Positions 11,581-21,747 of a stretch of DNA of 64,000 bases are shown piece after piece. The stretch is taken from positions 142,548,660 to 142,612,659 of the forward strand of contig OX352772.1 in the NCBI GenBank assembly GCA_947095535.1, read 5' to 3'. The translations under genes and the position numbers were made by a program. The stretch's first letter is position 1. Each line of letters starts with the position of its first letter. The notes under the pieces were generated by a model. That model worked only from the letters and a program-made list of their open reading frames with translations. It was not told the origin of the DNA and did not search any database. Source of the DNA: Poecilobothrus nobilitatus. Taxonomy: Eukaryota > Arthropoda > Insecta > Diptera > Dolichopodidae.

Positions 11581-12034
11581 CATAAGATAAAAATAAAAGA
11601 CATTTTTATTTTTATGTTAAAAATCTTTTATTAAATTTTTTATTATGATATTTTTATTTAAATCTAAGTTTGTTACGTTAACCAGATGTTAAGATTTTAA
11701 AAATTTTAAATCAATATGTAAACAAATTTGAATGATTTACTTATCAACACGTGATTTTTTCCTATTATATCCATACGGTAAAGAACTACCATCTTCATTA
11801 AATTTTCGTTTTTCTGATTTTGGTTGATATTTTTTTATTTCAGGAATCGCAAGTAGGTACATCGTGATTTTTATTTCGACGAATATTTTTTGAAATGACG
11901 TATGTGTCTGTGCTCTTAAATGAATTTAAAACTGCTTGCTTTATGCTATTAAAATTAATTTTTTGTGAAGCTTCATAACTAAGAGAGAATCCTTTAACTT
12001 TACAAACAATTTTTTCAGTATTATCTTTTGTACA

Positions 12035-12112
12035 GTAGAAGACATGTAGAAGACATACTTCAAACAAACCCCCCTCTGTAGAAGACATACTTCTACAGAG
12101 GGGTTTGTTATT
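12035..12112. other. Deletion scar with templated direct and inverted insertions
   Basis: Relative to element 2 (34613-34933), about 320 bp of polB are missing. The join holds local copies: GTAGAAGACAT three times in series and an inverted copy of CTTCTACAGAGGGGTTT, giving a near-perfect hairpin (AAACCCC..CTCTGTAGAAG against CTTCTACAGAGGGGTTT). This pattern is typical of polymerase theta-type or template-switching repair. Confidence 0.8.
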
Positions 12113-14879
12113 AACTCGAAAGTTTAAAAGGTTGATTTATAACGGTGGTTTGTTGTTGATTTTCCTTTTGCCCAAATTTTCCCCAGAATGAGTTTAAAAT
12201 AATCTTAGCAAAAAATCTTAAACCAGGATTATTAACTACTTTATCGTATTCTAATTTAATTTCTTCCTTTTCAAAAAAACTATCAATATATTCTTCCTTT
12301 TCTTTTTGAGTTTGATATTTTATTGGCCACCCAGAAGCTTCTTGTTTAATCTTTATAAATTTATTCATCATTTTAGTGAATAAACCATCAATACCATTGC
12401 AATTGTCATATTTTAATGTTTCGTATTGCCAAACTTCATAAATATTTAAAAGTTTATACCCTTTTTCAATTGCTTTTTTAATTTCATCAATTACCCAAGT
12501 TCCTACTAATGCTCTTTCATCGTCTGTATGTTCACAGTATTTTCCTTGATATTTTTGTTCACTACAAGTGTTACATAGTGGGAACCTCAATTTATTATTT
12601 TGTTTGACAGGTAACACGGGGTGTAATAGATTTGCTGGTGGTAAGATTTTACATTTAATAATACCGTCAATAGTCATTCTGTTTAACTTAGAGCAAGTAT
12701 TTTCTCCAACATAAATCTTAGGATGGTTTATGGGAAATTTTCCTCGTTTGCAAACATATGGGTATAAGGAACATACATCTATGTATTTAATTTTTTCTCC
12801 TTCTTTACATTTATAATATGTGTAAGTATTTCCCGTTCTTCCGCCATAAAATGCATCACGAGGATTTAAAGGAACTAAATTAATTAATGAATGATTTTCT
12901 AAATATCTCATAGTTTCATTCAATAACTTTATATCCACATGATTTTATAAACTCTGATCTTATTAATGTTTTTTCATATCGTAGATTCAAAGTATCGCCA
13001 GAGTTATCATGTAATGGTATATCCCTCTGGTTTGTTAAACATTTTGGATGTCCATGATAATAGCAACCGTAAAATTAAAATATGTCTTTAGTCTCTTCGC
13101 AAAATCCATCGACTTTAACATTTCCGATTTGTTTTTCTTTTCCATTAAATGCACATTTCAAATCAATTTTTCTCAAATCTTTTTCCCAAATAAGTCATTG
13201 CATGGCAATTTTTGACTGATTGTCTTCCATCCTATATCCTTTTCTTGGTATAATTCCTATAGTATTCGATTTGAGAAAGTTTCTTCTATATACAAGATTA
13301 CAGGCTGAAGCTATTGTTGTTGCTTCTACAAATGGTTCCACATTACATTCTTCTATAAAAAATTTTCTGAAAACCAGACATGCTCTAGCTAGAATTTCAA
13401 CATCATTTATATAGTATTCTAAAATATCTTTCTCCATATTAAATTCTGAGTTTCTATTTTGTTCATACCACATTAAAAATTCATTACGCTCATCTGCTTT
13501 CATTGTATTAGAGTTATAGTATTTAATTGCTGGAAGTGGGACAATGTAATTTACATTTTCCAATTTATTAAACAGATGCGGAAAATAACCCTTTTTCAAA
13601 TTGATTGACAAATTAAAAGCTTTGGGTAATTTTGCCAAGGCCATAGGAAAGTAATTCATAGAATCTATAAATTTAATATTATCAGTTATCATAACAATAA
13701 TTTTTGTACCTCGCATAATTCACTTTGGCTCAAGTACAGTTTTATTGAGTATATAATTCAGAATAAATTGATGGTCAAACGCCTGACCATTATGAGCAAT
13801 TATGACAATCCTTTTGAATTCCTTTCTTAATTTTAAAATAAATTCCATGAAATCCTCTATCACATTTTTCGTTTTAAAAAATCTCTCTCTTAACTTACAT
13901 TTCCCACAGAAGTATAGAGAATCAATGTTAATACATTTAAAGCATCTTAGCTGAGCCACACATAAACTTGGAACATGTTCTTTTATTTTTGTAGAGCTAA
14001 TGTCTTCTCGTCTTGTTTCTAAATCATAAAATACGTAAATGCAATTTTAAAAATTTACTTTTGTTTTGTCTTGCTGAATGAAGCATTTATGGTTTTCAGG
14101 AACATGATTATCACAAATCTTACAAAAATATTCTCCACATATATGAGTCCTACTGCTTTTATGAACTTTAAAACAAGATTTGCATTTTCTAATTTCTTCA
14201 CAGATGCTTCTATTTTTTGAACTGGCAGCCTTATGGCTTTCAAAACATGTTTGACCACGAAATGTTCGATTACACTGCATACATAAAATATTTTTAACAT
14301 TAAGTGAACAAGTTGGTGAGTTTTGACAGCAAGGGCAACTTTTAGAACATCTATGTTCATTTTTCTTAGAATACGGAATATGACATTCTTCACAGTAAAA
14401 TGATGTGCAAAAAGCAGCTGTTAGTGAGATTATTACATTGTAATGATTATTATGATATAACGAGTTAATTTTTTTCCCATTATTCAATCCTTCAAATATT
14501 ATGTCTGCACTCCTTGTTTCATATTTATATACAACAATCTTGTATTTGTGTAAAAATTTTTGAAATTGATTCAATTCACGAATTCCGCAACCTTCAGATG
14601 GAATTGTTATTTTTGATTTTTCTAATAATTTTAAAGCTGTTAAAGTTGGAAGTTTTCCTATATTTTTTCGAATTTTTTCATAATCATTAAATTTTTCAAT
14701 TTTAGCTATTGAAACAACAAGTGCACGCGGTAAACATAAATTATCGCTATTTTTTATTGCTATTATTCCTCTCCTTTTTAAGCATTCCTCATCAAAATTT
14801 GAATATTTATTACTTCTACCTCTACCAACGGGTAATTTAACATGGGTAACTGTTAAACAAAAAGTGTCTGTACTTAAAC

Positions 14880-14943
14880 CTGTAGACGTAAAATAAAAAT
14901 AGTTTATAATAAATGAAGCCAAAAATGTATTATAAATAACTAC
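14880..14943 (-). other. Spliceosomal intron in polB of element 1 (64 bp)
   Basis: On the minus strand the intron starts GTAGTTATTT and ends TTACGTCTACAG. Removing it joins a codon-phase 1 break and leaves a continuous Polinton polB reading (…NSEG then LSTDTF…). The same-length intron sits at the identical position in element 2 (37448-37511). Confidence 0.8.
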
Positions 14944-15524
14944 CTTCAGAATTACTTTAGAAAACATTAGAAATTACATCGCCCAAACGTCGCTAAATTT
15001 TAGTTCATGAGCGGATCCAAAACTGAGATACGCAGGACCTTGATGTTCGAAGCTCTCTCCACAAAATGTTAACCCAATCTTATCCCTGGCATTAACATCT
15101 TTCACAGCAATGTTGATTATTTGATGTATAGCATCCTTAATCCAGCTAATTGGTTCTCCATTTTCAGGTACGGATTTAATTACAAATTTTATTTTGTGCC
15201 CGTTCATATTAAACCGTTTAACAAATGTCGAATTTTCACTTTCGATTATATAAGGTGTTATAGTTTCGGTAAGAAACTTTTGTAAAATAATTTTTTTCGA
15301 CATTTTCTTTATACGAATTTTAGATGTTAAATGCTTGAATAACAGAATAATATTAAATTTTTAATACAGATTCACTCTGTTAAACGAACAATTACATTGT
15401 AATCAAAGGTCGCTTTAACAAATTATAGTTGTTTAACTAGAATCCCATCTTAATACTATCTTAAAATAGAAAGAATTGAAAAACAAAAAGCAATCTAAAT
15501 TTATCTTCAATACATTTTAATTAG

Positions 15525-15565
15525 TATAAATACATTAGGATTTTATACAAAAAATATCAGTTTAA
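15525..15565 (+). promoter_or_regulatory. TATA box and TCAGTT initiator of the polyglutamine gene
   Basis: TATAAATA starts at 15525 and TCAGTTT at 15557, a TATA-to-initiator distance of about 32-34 bases. The ATG follows at 15583. Element 2 has the same pair (38385 and 38414) with similar spacing. TCAGTT fits the arthropod initiator consensus. Confidence 0.7.
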
Positions 15566-15582
15566 TATCAAACAAGCAAGAT

Positions 15583-15890
15583 ATGGCACAGAAATATTTA
15601 AACTTCTCCATGACTGCAGAAGAGGCTGCAACTGCTACAACTGTTACTACCAGTACAGCAGTGCGTCTTCCTGCGAAAAGGAGAAAGGCGAAAAATGAAG
15701 ATGACGCTTCTACTCATCTTTATCAACAACAACAACAACTACATAAACAGCATCATCATCAACAACAACATCAACAATCACAACAACAGCAGCAACCGCA
15801 GCAACAGCAACAATAGCAACTACAACAACAGCAACTACAACGTGGAACAACGAAGAACGTGGTGATTTTGAGTTCGCCACAAATCAGTAA
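15583..15890 (+). pseudogene. Polyglutamine/histidine-rich protein of Polinton 1, frameshifted
   Basis: A plus-strand gene between polB and integrase, transcribed against both. The N-terminus MAQKYLNFSM is followed by an alanine/threonine stretch, a basic patch with the look of a nuclear localisation signal (LPAKRRKAKNE), then a long glutamine/histidine tract from CAA/CAG repeats. The first frame stops at 15816. A conserved end, EERGDFEFATNQ, is encoded in another frame and stops at 15890; element 2 keeps start and end in one frame. Repeat slippage therefore probably caused the shift. Function unknown; a nuclear regulator is a guess. Confidence 0.6.
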
Positions 15891-15949
15891 TAGTTTTAGA
15901 CTAATTTTATATAAAAAATTTTATTTCAAAGAAATTTTCTCCTGTTTTT

Positions 15950-16066
15950 AATTTATTTTCATTTTTCAGATGTTAAGATTTTATTTCATTTTTCAGATGT
16001 TAAGATTTTATTTTATTTTTCAGATGTCTTCAAGTTTTATTTTCAGGTGCTTATTAGAGTTTTATT
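15950..16066. repeat. Short minisatellite between convergent genes (element 1)
   Basis: Units of about 28-30 bp of the form TTTTATTTTTCAGATGTTAAGA are repeated about three times, then decay. Element 2 has about six units at 39050-39200. Each unit looks like a polypyrimidine tract plus CAG, that is, a 3' splice site on the plus strand. It separates the ends of the polyglutamine gene and the integrase gene. Confidence 0.75.
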
Positions 16067-16995
16067 TTACAGATATTGAACAATATTTGTTGAATTTATC
16101 CAAGTATTATGTGTGTCATCAAAACCTAGTCATTTAACAAAACCCCTATTTCCTTGCTTTTTCAGAATTTTTTCTACAAGATAAGTATCTGGGTATTTTA
16201 CAGGTGTAAGCTCAGCTTGATAAAAACCCCCAGAAATTGGTGTATCAGTATAGTCCGATAATTGATATGTAAAAGGATAAGTATTTTGATTTTATCAATC
16301 TTAAATACTTCAGTTGACCAATTCGGTTGATAACCTTTTTCGAAATGACCTTTATATTTACTTATTCTTACAAAATTTCCAGTTTTATATTTACTTTTTT
16401 GAAAAATTTTGGGCTCAGTATATATATTCCGCAGTATATTTTTTTCGTTTTTTTTTGTAATTTTTTCAGGAGGAAGTTTTGTTGTGCTATGTTTTGTTGA
16501 ATTATATTCTTTTATTAATGATTGTATAATAGGTAACGATTTATAATTCCCGTTTAAACTAAATTTTTTCCACATAGAATTTTTCAATGTACGGTTAAAT
16601 CGTTCAACAATTGATGCTTTTAATTCGCTAAATGTGTGATAATGATTGATTGATTTTTCTTTCATATAATTTTGAAATTGTAAATTAAGAAATTCCTTGC
16701 CTTGATCAGAGTGAGTATTTTTTGGTATAACTTTAGCTCTAATAATAATTGTTTTTAAGGCATTTAAAACATTTTCAGCATTTTTTATTTTCACAGATTC
16801 AGCATAGGCATATTTGGAAAAAGTATCAATGACTGTCAGCATATATTTATAACCATTATTAAATTTTCCATAAGGTATCATTTCGACTAAATCGATTTGC
16901 CACGTGTCATTTAGACCTTTCTGTTTGAATTTTCTTCTAAGAAATTTACGTCTTGCCTGTCTATGAATTTCAGTCACTATTTGAGCTCTTGACAT
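16067..16995 (-). pseudogene. INT: Retroviral-type integrase of Polinton 1 with chromodomain-like tail, frameshifted late
   Basis: It would insert the element with a 6-bp staggered cut. The start MSRAQIVTEI is at 16995. All three catalytic acidic residues are visible: QIDLVEM (near 16895), HSDQGKEF (near 16710) and KASIVERFNRTLK (near 16610). A basic stretch and a KYKTGNFVRISKYKG segment (SH3-like) follow. A frame change near 16290 turns the rest out of frame; the alternative frame down to the TAA at 16067-16069 encodes a chromodomain-like end with WLGFDDTHNTW. The core looks competent, and this is the best-preserved integrase in the window. Confidence 0.9.
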
Positions 16996-17185
16996 TTTGT
17001 TTTAAAAATGTTAAAGGTAATGTTATAATAATTATTATACATAAAATGATAGACCAAAGCATGGTTTAAACTAATCATCTAATTGAGTTTAATTTGATTT
17101 TATACTTTTCTACATGAGTTTATAACTCAACTTTTATTTTCAAATTTAATTCATTTCCATTCTGACTGCTCAACAACTCGCTGAA
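16996..17185. promoter_or_regulatory. Divergent promoter between integrase and acidic-protein genes
   Basis: The stretch lies between the minus-strand integrase start and the plus-strand start at 17186. The block GACCAAAGCATGGTTTAAAC is also present in element 3 (near 61735). A TATA-like TTTATAAC lies at 17119, aligned with TATATAAC at 41041 in element 2 and TATATAAG near 61680 in element 3. Confidence 0.5.
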
Positions 17186-17482
17186 ATGCTGCCTGATTCC
17201 ACAACATCTCCATTTAAAGAAACTGTAGATGATGTAAATACACAAGGTCAGATACAAGAAAATGAAATTACATCCACCATGGACGACGAAGATTTAGCAG
17301 AAACTGAGGAATTTATACCACCGTTCCAGATAGTTGAATTAGAAAACGAAGAAGAAGAAGTGGAAGAAGAAATTGAGGAAGATGAGGAAGCAGTTCCATT
17401 TAATGAAATTTGGGACATAAATATTCAGCAGGGAGATCTTGATTATTTCAATGATTTAATAATCCTAAATAATTTTAATTAA
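17186..17482 (+). CDS. Conserved acidic protein of Polinton 1 (98 aa)
   Basis: An intact frame rich in glutamate and aspartate, with a long acidic run around residues 52-75 (EEEEVEEEIEEDEEAV) and a conserved C-terminus IWDINIQQGDLDYFNDL. Orthologues are at 41109-41426 and, on the other strand, 61318-61632; the FIPPFQ motif near the middle is shared with element 2. No domain recognised. It is oriented opposite to its neighbours and has its own TATA box. Acidic, short and probably nuclear, it could be a histone-mimic or transcription-type factor, but that is speculation. Confidence 0.75.
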   Translation: MLPDSTTSPFKETVDDVNTQGQIQENEITSTMDDEDLAETEEFIPPFQIVELENEEEEVEEEIEEDEEAVPFNEIWDINIQQGDLDYFNDLIILNNFN

Positions 17483-17556
17483 ATAATCTAATGAAAGGTG
17501 TACAGAAAAATATTTGTCTATCTAAAACATATAAATAAAATATAAAAATTTTTATA

Positions 17557-18120
17557 TTATTTGTTGTGATTTATTTTGTTTGTTTTGTGTAGTTTATTAC
17601 AGATTTGTTCCTTTAAAATTACAGGAATTTCAAAAAATAACCTTGAATAATTACATTGTACATTAAAACGTTGTATTGGTACATAAATTTCTCTTTCTAA
17701 CCTAAATACTTGTTGTTCGACACATAAATTTAGATATTCCCGAACATAGTATTTTACATTTAACTCAGCAGATTTATAATAGGTCATCACTGCGTGAAGA
17801 AAATCGCTTAAATTGTAAAACTGCTCTGCTTCTTCTTTGTTAATACTTATACTTTGTCCGTTCGCTGATTTTAGTCCATGATGAAAGTTCTGTTTTATAT
17901 CTTTTATTATCATTTTATTGAGTTTTTTGTTAAATTCGTAATAAAATTTATTCTATTCATGATATTTTAAGACAATTGACTTTTTACCAATACGGTGAAT
18001 TATACTTAAGGCTTCAAATGACTCACAGTCAAATCCAACAGCAATTTTTAATGTATGACTCTTATTGAGAAAATATGTGTAACTTAACAATAAATTTGTG
18101 TTCTGACGTGATGCTTCCAT
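17557..18120 (-). pseudogene. Conserved Polinton protein of unknown function (about 187 aa), one nonsense codon
   Basis: The ATG at 18120 opens MEASRQNTNLLLSYTYFLNK. The frame continues to 17557 and is interrupted only by a TAG in a position where element 2 has tryptophan (near 17956). The second half contains INKEEAEQFYNLSDFLHAVM, shared with copies at 41445-42000 and 60677-61218. The family is mixed alpha/beta with no catalytic motif I recognise. It lies between the protease and integrase genes in all three Polintons. Confidence 0.65.
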
Positions 18121-18158
18121 TCCTTTAATTTTACTAAAACCTGTTTATATTGTTTTTA

Positions 18159-18636
18159 TTATTTATACGTTTTAGGAACACAAATTTGTACGGAGTTATA
18201 TTTTCCAAATACATTTTGAAAAGTACTTAAAATATACTTATCGTTTTCTAGTTGATTTCCTTTATTAAATTTTTTTCATACTATAACCGCAACATCTATT
18301 CCAGGTATAAACACAACAATATTGCCCACAGATATCTGAATAGTTACTTTGTAACTGTTTCTTATTAAAAATTATACAATAGTTTTTTAAGTAATTTAAA
18401 ATTTCTAATTTATCTGGTTTTCTACCAAACGTATCACAATATTCAACACAGCCATTCTTTGGCTTAAAAATAGCTAACCAATGTGTTCCCGGATCTTTTG
18501 ATTTATCAGTGTTTACAATTAAAAAAGTTTGTTTTTCAATTATTCTGGGAAGTTGATCCAGAGCAAAAAGTCCTTTAAAAAATTTACGTATGTGTTTGTT
18601 GTATCTTAATACGTCACTTATCTCTAGGGTATTCAT
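18159..18636 (-). pseudogene. PRO: Adenain-like cysteine protease of Polinton 1, frameshifted near its end
   Basis: The virion-maturation protease of Polintons. The triad is in place: histidine in GTHWLAIF (near 18480), an acidic residue in VEYCDTFG (near 18440) and the nucleophile in SDICGQYCCVY (near 18320). Length to the final TAA at 18159 is about 158 codons. A frame change near 18275, after CGYSMK, truncates the last third. The real ATG is 18636; the TTG just before it is not needed. The stop of the upstream gene overlaps this start (TGATG). Confidence 0.85.
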
Positions 18637-18968
18637 CAATCAAATTGACTCAAGTCATATACTTTAGTTGTTTCTTTAATATAATTAGATAAAAACTCTT
18701 TTTTGATTTTTTTATTTGTTATAATAACATCAAATTTTTCTAGTATTTGACAGAGCTCTTAATTTATTTTATCGTTGTACACAGTTCCAAAAGAGTAATT
18801 ATCAAAATTATCATTTATAAAATCCCTAGTTGGAAATTTATACTTGAGCCCTTTTACAAACTTTTTACAAGGTTCTTTAAAACCAACTATACAAATATCT
18901 TTCGCAAACAAGGTATTATTATCATCACTACAAAATGTTACATCCAGAAGTGCACAAGACAGTGACAT
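18636..18968 (-). pseudogene. Hypothetical Polinton protein (110 aa) with one nonsense codon
   Basis: The ATG at 18968 opens MSLSCALLDVTFCSDDNNTL. An AAA-to-TAA change at 18759-18761 stops it after 69 residues, but the same frame continues to 18636 and ends in VYDLSQFD. The copy in element 2 (42532-42908) has lysine at that position. It contains KEPCKKFVKGLKYKFPT. No family recognised. It is positioned between major capsid and protease genes. Confidence 0.6.
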
Positions 18969-19005
18969 TTTATCAAATATTCAAATTTACTTTTATGTAT
19001 GCTAT

Positions 19006-20307
19006 TTATAGGTTTGAGAATATATTTCTGTTTTTATCAATTTGTAAACTTGCATCAAATTCTCCATAAACAATAGCAGTCAGTGTAGATGTAAGTGGTA
19101 TTGATAGCCTTGCCTCAATTATAACTGTACCTTGATTTAGTAGACCTTGACACACTTCATTTCCTGATGCATCTGGAGTTAAATCAAAAGCTAGAATGAA
19201 AAACTCATTACTAAACATGGTTTTTGTTATCTGATGACCTTTATCATTATGGTAAATTCCAGTTCCTGAAAAAAGTGTACTATATGCTCTTGTACATCAA
19301 TTATTTTCATCTGAAAAACTGGTTTCAATTGCTGAATTAGGTATTTGAACACCATTTACGTTTAACACAAATTGTGAAATATCAAAATGTTTAAAATTGT
19401 ATGGGTTTTTTGACCTTTTTGCAGAGTAACCTGTATTTTTTGTCATACAAAAAATGATTGTGTTTGGTAACTGTCCAATAAAAACATTATCAAGTGATAT
19501 TGATGAACTATTCTGTGGAATGGTAAAAGTTTTTTCCTCTACCCGTTTGTAATTGTATTTGGCATTAGTTTTTTCCAATACAGCATTATGTGCTAATAGC
19601 ACACTAGGATTAATTGTTACATGTCTCATAATTATAGTGGCTTCTAAAATTTTCAGTTGAGATTCATCACTATCATCTGCAAAGAGGTAAAAATCTGGTT
19701 TTTCTAATGTTAGGACAACTCGAACATCGACATTGTTTATGAGAAGTGTAGGTTGGTTAAACATATCTAAATGCAGTTTCCCCATAAGTTCCACTACATT
19801 GCTATTTTGGTATAATTTTTGACGTTCTTTTGAACCACTATTATCTGTTTTTGCTATATTTGGCTTATCTAGCATCCATCCACCACACTCCAAATGCGTT
19901 GTAGCGGCATCCGTACCATAATTTAACAATGATTCAATATAAGCTCTGTAATGATAATTGCCATCTAATGGAGATATATTCTTTCTATTTAGTTGAACAT
20001 TGCATTGTTTTATTAATGAATGTAACATATTATTAACCACACTTGGCTGTTGTATAGGTGTTCCATCAGTTTTTTTATCTTTATTCCATTGAGTTCCACC
20101 TTTCTTTAAAATTTGTACTTTTAATTTTAGATATGTCGAAGACAAGTCTCTATATGTATCACCGTGCCCTAGTGAAACAAATTCTATGACAGATGGATTA
20201 TCTAAAGAAGCAATAGGGTTATAGGAAACTTCTTCAGATCGTAAAATACTTGACTGAATAGGCTGTGTTTTAAAAATATCAAGCTCTGATTTCATACATT
20301 CAATCAT
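19006..20307 (-). pseudogene. MCP: Major capsid protein (double jelly-roll) of Polinton 1, single nonsense codon
   Basis: The MCP would build the icosahedral shell. From the ATG at 20307 one frame of 433 codons runs to 19006, interrupted only by TGA at 19294-19296, where element 3 has TGT. Family features: EFVSLGHGDTYRDLSSTYLK near the N-terminus, a NNMLHSLIKQCNVQLN block, GNYHYRAYIESLLNYG (the signature strand-loop of Polinton MCPs), and the second jelly roll with FDISQFVLNVNG. The single lesion suggests recent loss. The pVI-like gene ends two bases upstream of the start. Confidence 0.9.
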
Positions 20308-20309
20308 AA

Positions 20310-20750
20310 TTATTCAAAAATATCTTTTTGTTTGTTTTTGTTATTAACTTTGCGTCGCTTCGACGTAAAATAATTTAAACTATTAATGAGAGGTCTTTTT
20401 ATAGGTTTTCTTCGTTTTCGTTTGCCTTGTCCATAGATTTTATTCAGATTCCGAACTGCACCTCGTCTTACATTTTTCATTATCTCTTTACTTCGATCTT
20501 GAACCACTTCTTTTACATTTGCACCTGTGGCAATATCAGATAATGCATTAATACCAGAGTTAATAACCTCTTTTTTTAATATATTAGCTCGAGACGTAAA
20601 TATTGGTTTTAAATATCTAAAAAGACCACCGAAAAAGCTCCCTAACCCTCGTCCCCTTTGGTAAGGTACAATTGAGTGTAACAAAGGACCAATATCCTCA
20701 AGACCTTTTTTTGATTGAACTAAATAATATTTGTAGTACGCTCTTTCCAT
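20310..20750 (-). CDS. pVI/core-like Polinton protein, 146 aa, intact
   Basis: Starts MERAYYKYYLVQSKKG. A glycine-rich amphipathic segment GRGLGSFFGGLFRYLKPIF (residues about 33-51) is followed by a helical region and a very basic C-terminus (GQGKRKRRKPIKRP, TSKRRKVNNKNK). The combination recalls adenovirus minor core/membrane-lytic proteins and is a standard Polinton gene next to the MCP. Role in membrane penetration or genome condensation is inferred. Copies: truncated at 24181-24384 and 27892-28095, degenerate in elements 2 and 3. Confidence 0.8.
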   Translation of the reverse strand: MERAYYKYYLVQSKKGLEDIGPLLHSIVPYQRGRGLGSFFGGLFRYLKPIFTSRANILKKEVINSGINALSDIATGANVKEVVQDRSKEIMKNVRRGAVRNLNKIYGQGKRKRRKPIKRPLINSLNYFTSKRRKVNNKNKQKDIFE

Positions 20751-20796
20751 AATGAATAAAATAAAATAATATATTGTTTTGTAAAATCGCTTTTAT

Positions 20797-21747
20797 TTAT
20801 ACTTTTTTAAAATGTAATACAATTTTTGTTGGAATTGAACTATTGGAAAAGTTTATTTTGTATCCATATTTATTACATAAAAGTAATGAAATGTTATTAA
20901 ATGATTTCTCCACATTGCAATATTGAATATTACTGAATTCTTTTACAGTATCAGTGAAAGAGATCTTAAACACTTAAAAAGAGATCTTAAGAGAGTATCA
21001 GTGTTAACAGATCTTAAACACCTTATATCTTTATCACCTTCACCTATTTTTTGCGGTTCAATTATATCTGTGTATATAAAAAACATATCTGGTTTACTAA
21101 TGGGAATCAATTGTACACCATCTATAAAAGTTTTGAAAGCTTCTATTACACGTGATTTATATTTTTAAAAATTTGTAACTTTAAAAGGTACTTGATTGAA
21201 ACATGTTGTCAAAAGTCCTTCGACGGTATATGCGTAATTTGCTCTTATTTTTATATCTATTTTAGGCTTAGTAACACATATTGTGGTGTAACTTAAATTT
21301 TTAGGCATCTCCTCAGCTTTTATTGGTTATGTATAATGAACTTCATCGTTTATAAAATTAAAAATTCCCCAAATCAACTGTCGTTCAACTTCTTTTCTTG
21401 TAAACCTATTAAGTGGGCGTATATTTTGAATTAGTGTTGGTAGTAGAAAAACTTTCATATCATTTGTTTTTCTATGTATGGAATATATGATGTTCCAACT
21501 CCTATCATATCTTTCTGCATACCTTTAATAAATATTTTATAGTACTTTTTTCCCATTCTTCACCATACACATTTGGAACGAAATCATTAACATACATTTC
21601 TGAAATACCGACTTTCCAGCTTGAATCACACATGTATTTATTCATTTTATTTGTAAAAGATGATAATGAATTTTCTGGATAATAGTTGATAGATGAATCA
21701 CTGAGTAAAGTGACATAAAATTCATCAATTACTTGTATGTTGTCCAT
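20797..21747 (-). pseudogene. mCP: Minor capsid (penton-type) protein, unit 1, frameshifted
   Basis: The start at 21747 reads MDNIQVIDEFYVTLLSDSSI, then YPENSLSSFTNKM and SSWKVGISEMYVNDF, the N-terminal pattern of Polinton penton proteins (target F.V.LPS…YP.N…W.VG..E). The frame breaks within 80 codons here and again at the ATATGAAAG site shared by all three units. The rest (21480-20797) carries FINDEVHY and the C-terminal KIVLHFKK. Its start overlaps the end of the 226-codon gene by 19 bases. Confidence 0.8.

Larger units (their letters stand above)
11745..15303 (-). pseudogene. polB: Protein-primed DNA polymerase B of Polinton 1, inactivated
   Basis: This enzyme replicates the Polinton genome. 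From the start at 15303 come the Polinton-specific N-terminal domain (15303-14974), a 64-bp intron (14880-14943), a cysteine/histidine-rich zinc-binding region (about 14400-14060), exonuclease motifs FYDLETR (near 14030), NGQAFDHQF (near 13780) and YYINDVE (near 13410), and then the polymerase domain with DVCSLYPYV (motif A, near 12775) and FAKIILNSFWGKFGQ (motif B, near 12190). Motif C (DTDS) is gone, deleted at the scar near 12040-12110. Other lesions are a stop at 14047-14049, a TTA-to-TGA stop at 13717-13719 and frameshifts near 14990, 13190 and 12940. These were judged against element 2, which reads through at the two stop positions. Confidence 0.9.

Noticed and set aside
19294..19296. 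In-frame TGA in the element 1 major capsid gene as a recoded codon (selenocysteine or cysteine)
   Set aside because: No other evidence for recoding; neighbouring genes carry TAA and TAG lesions of the same kind, so decay is simpler.
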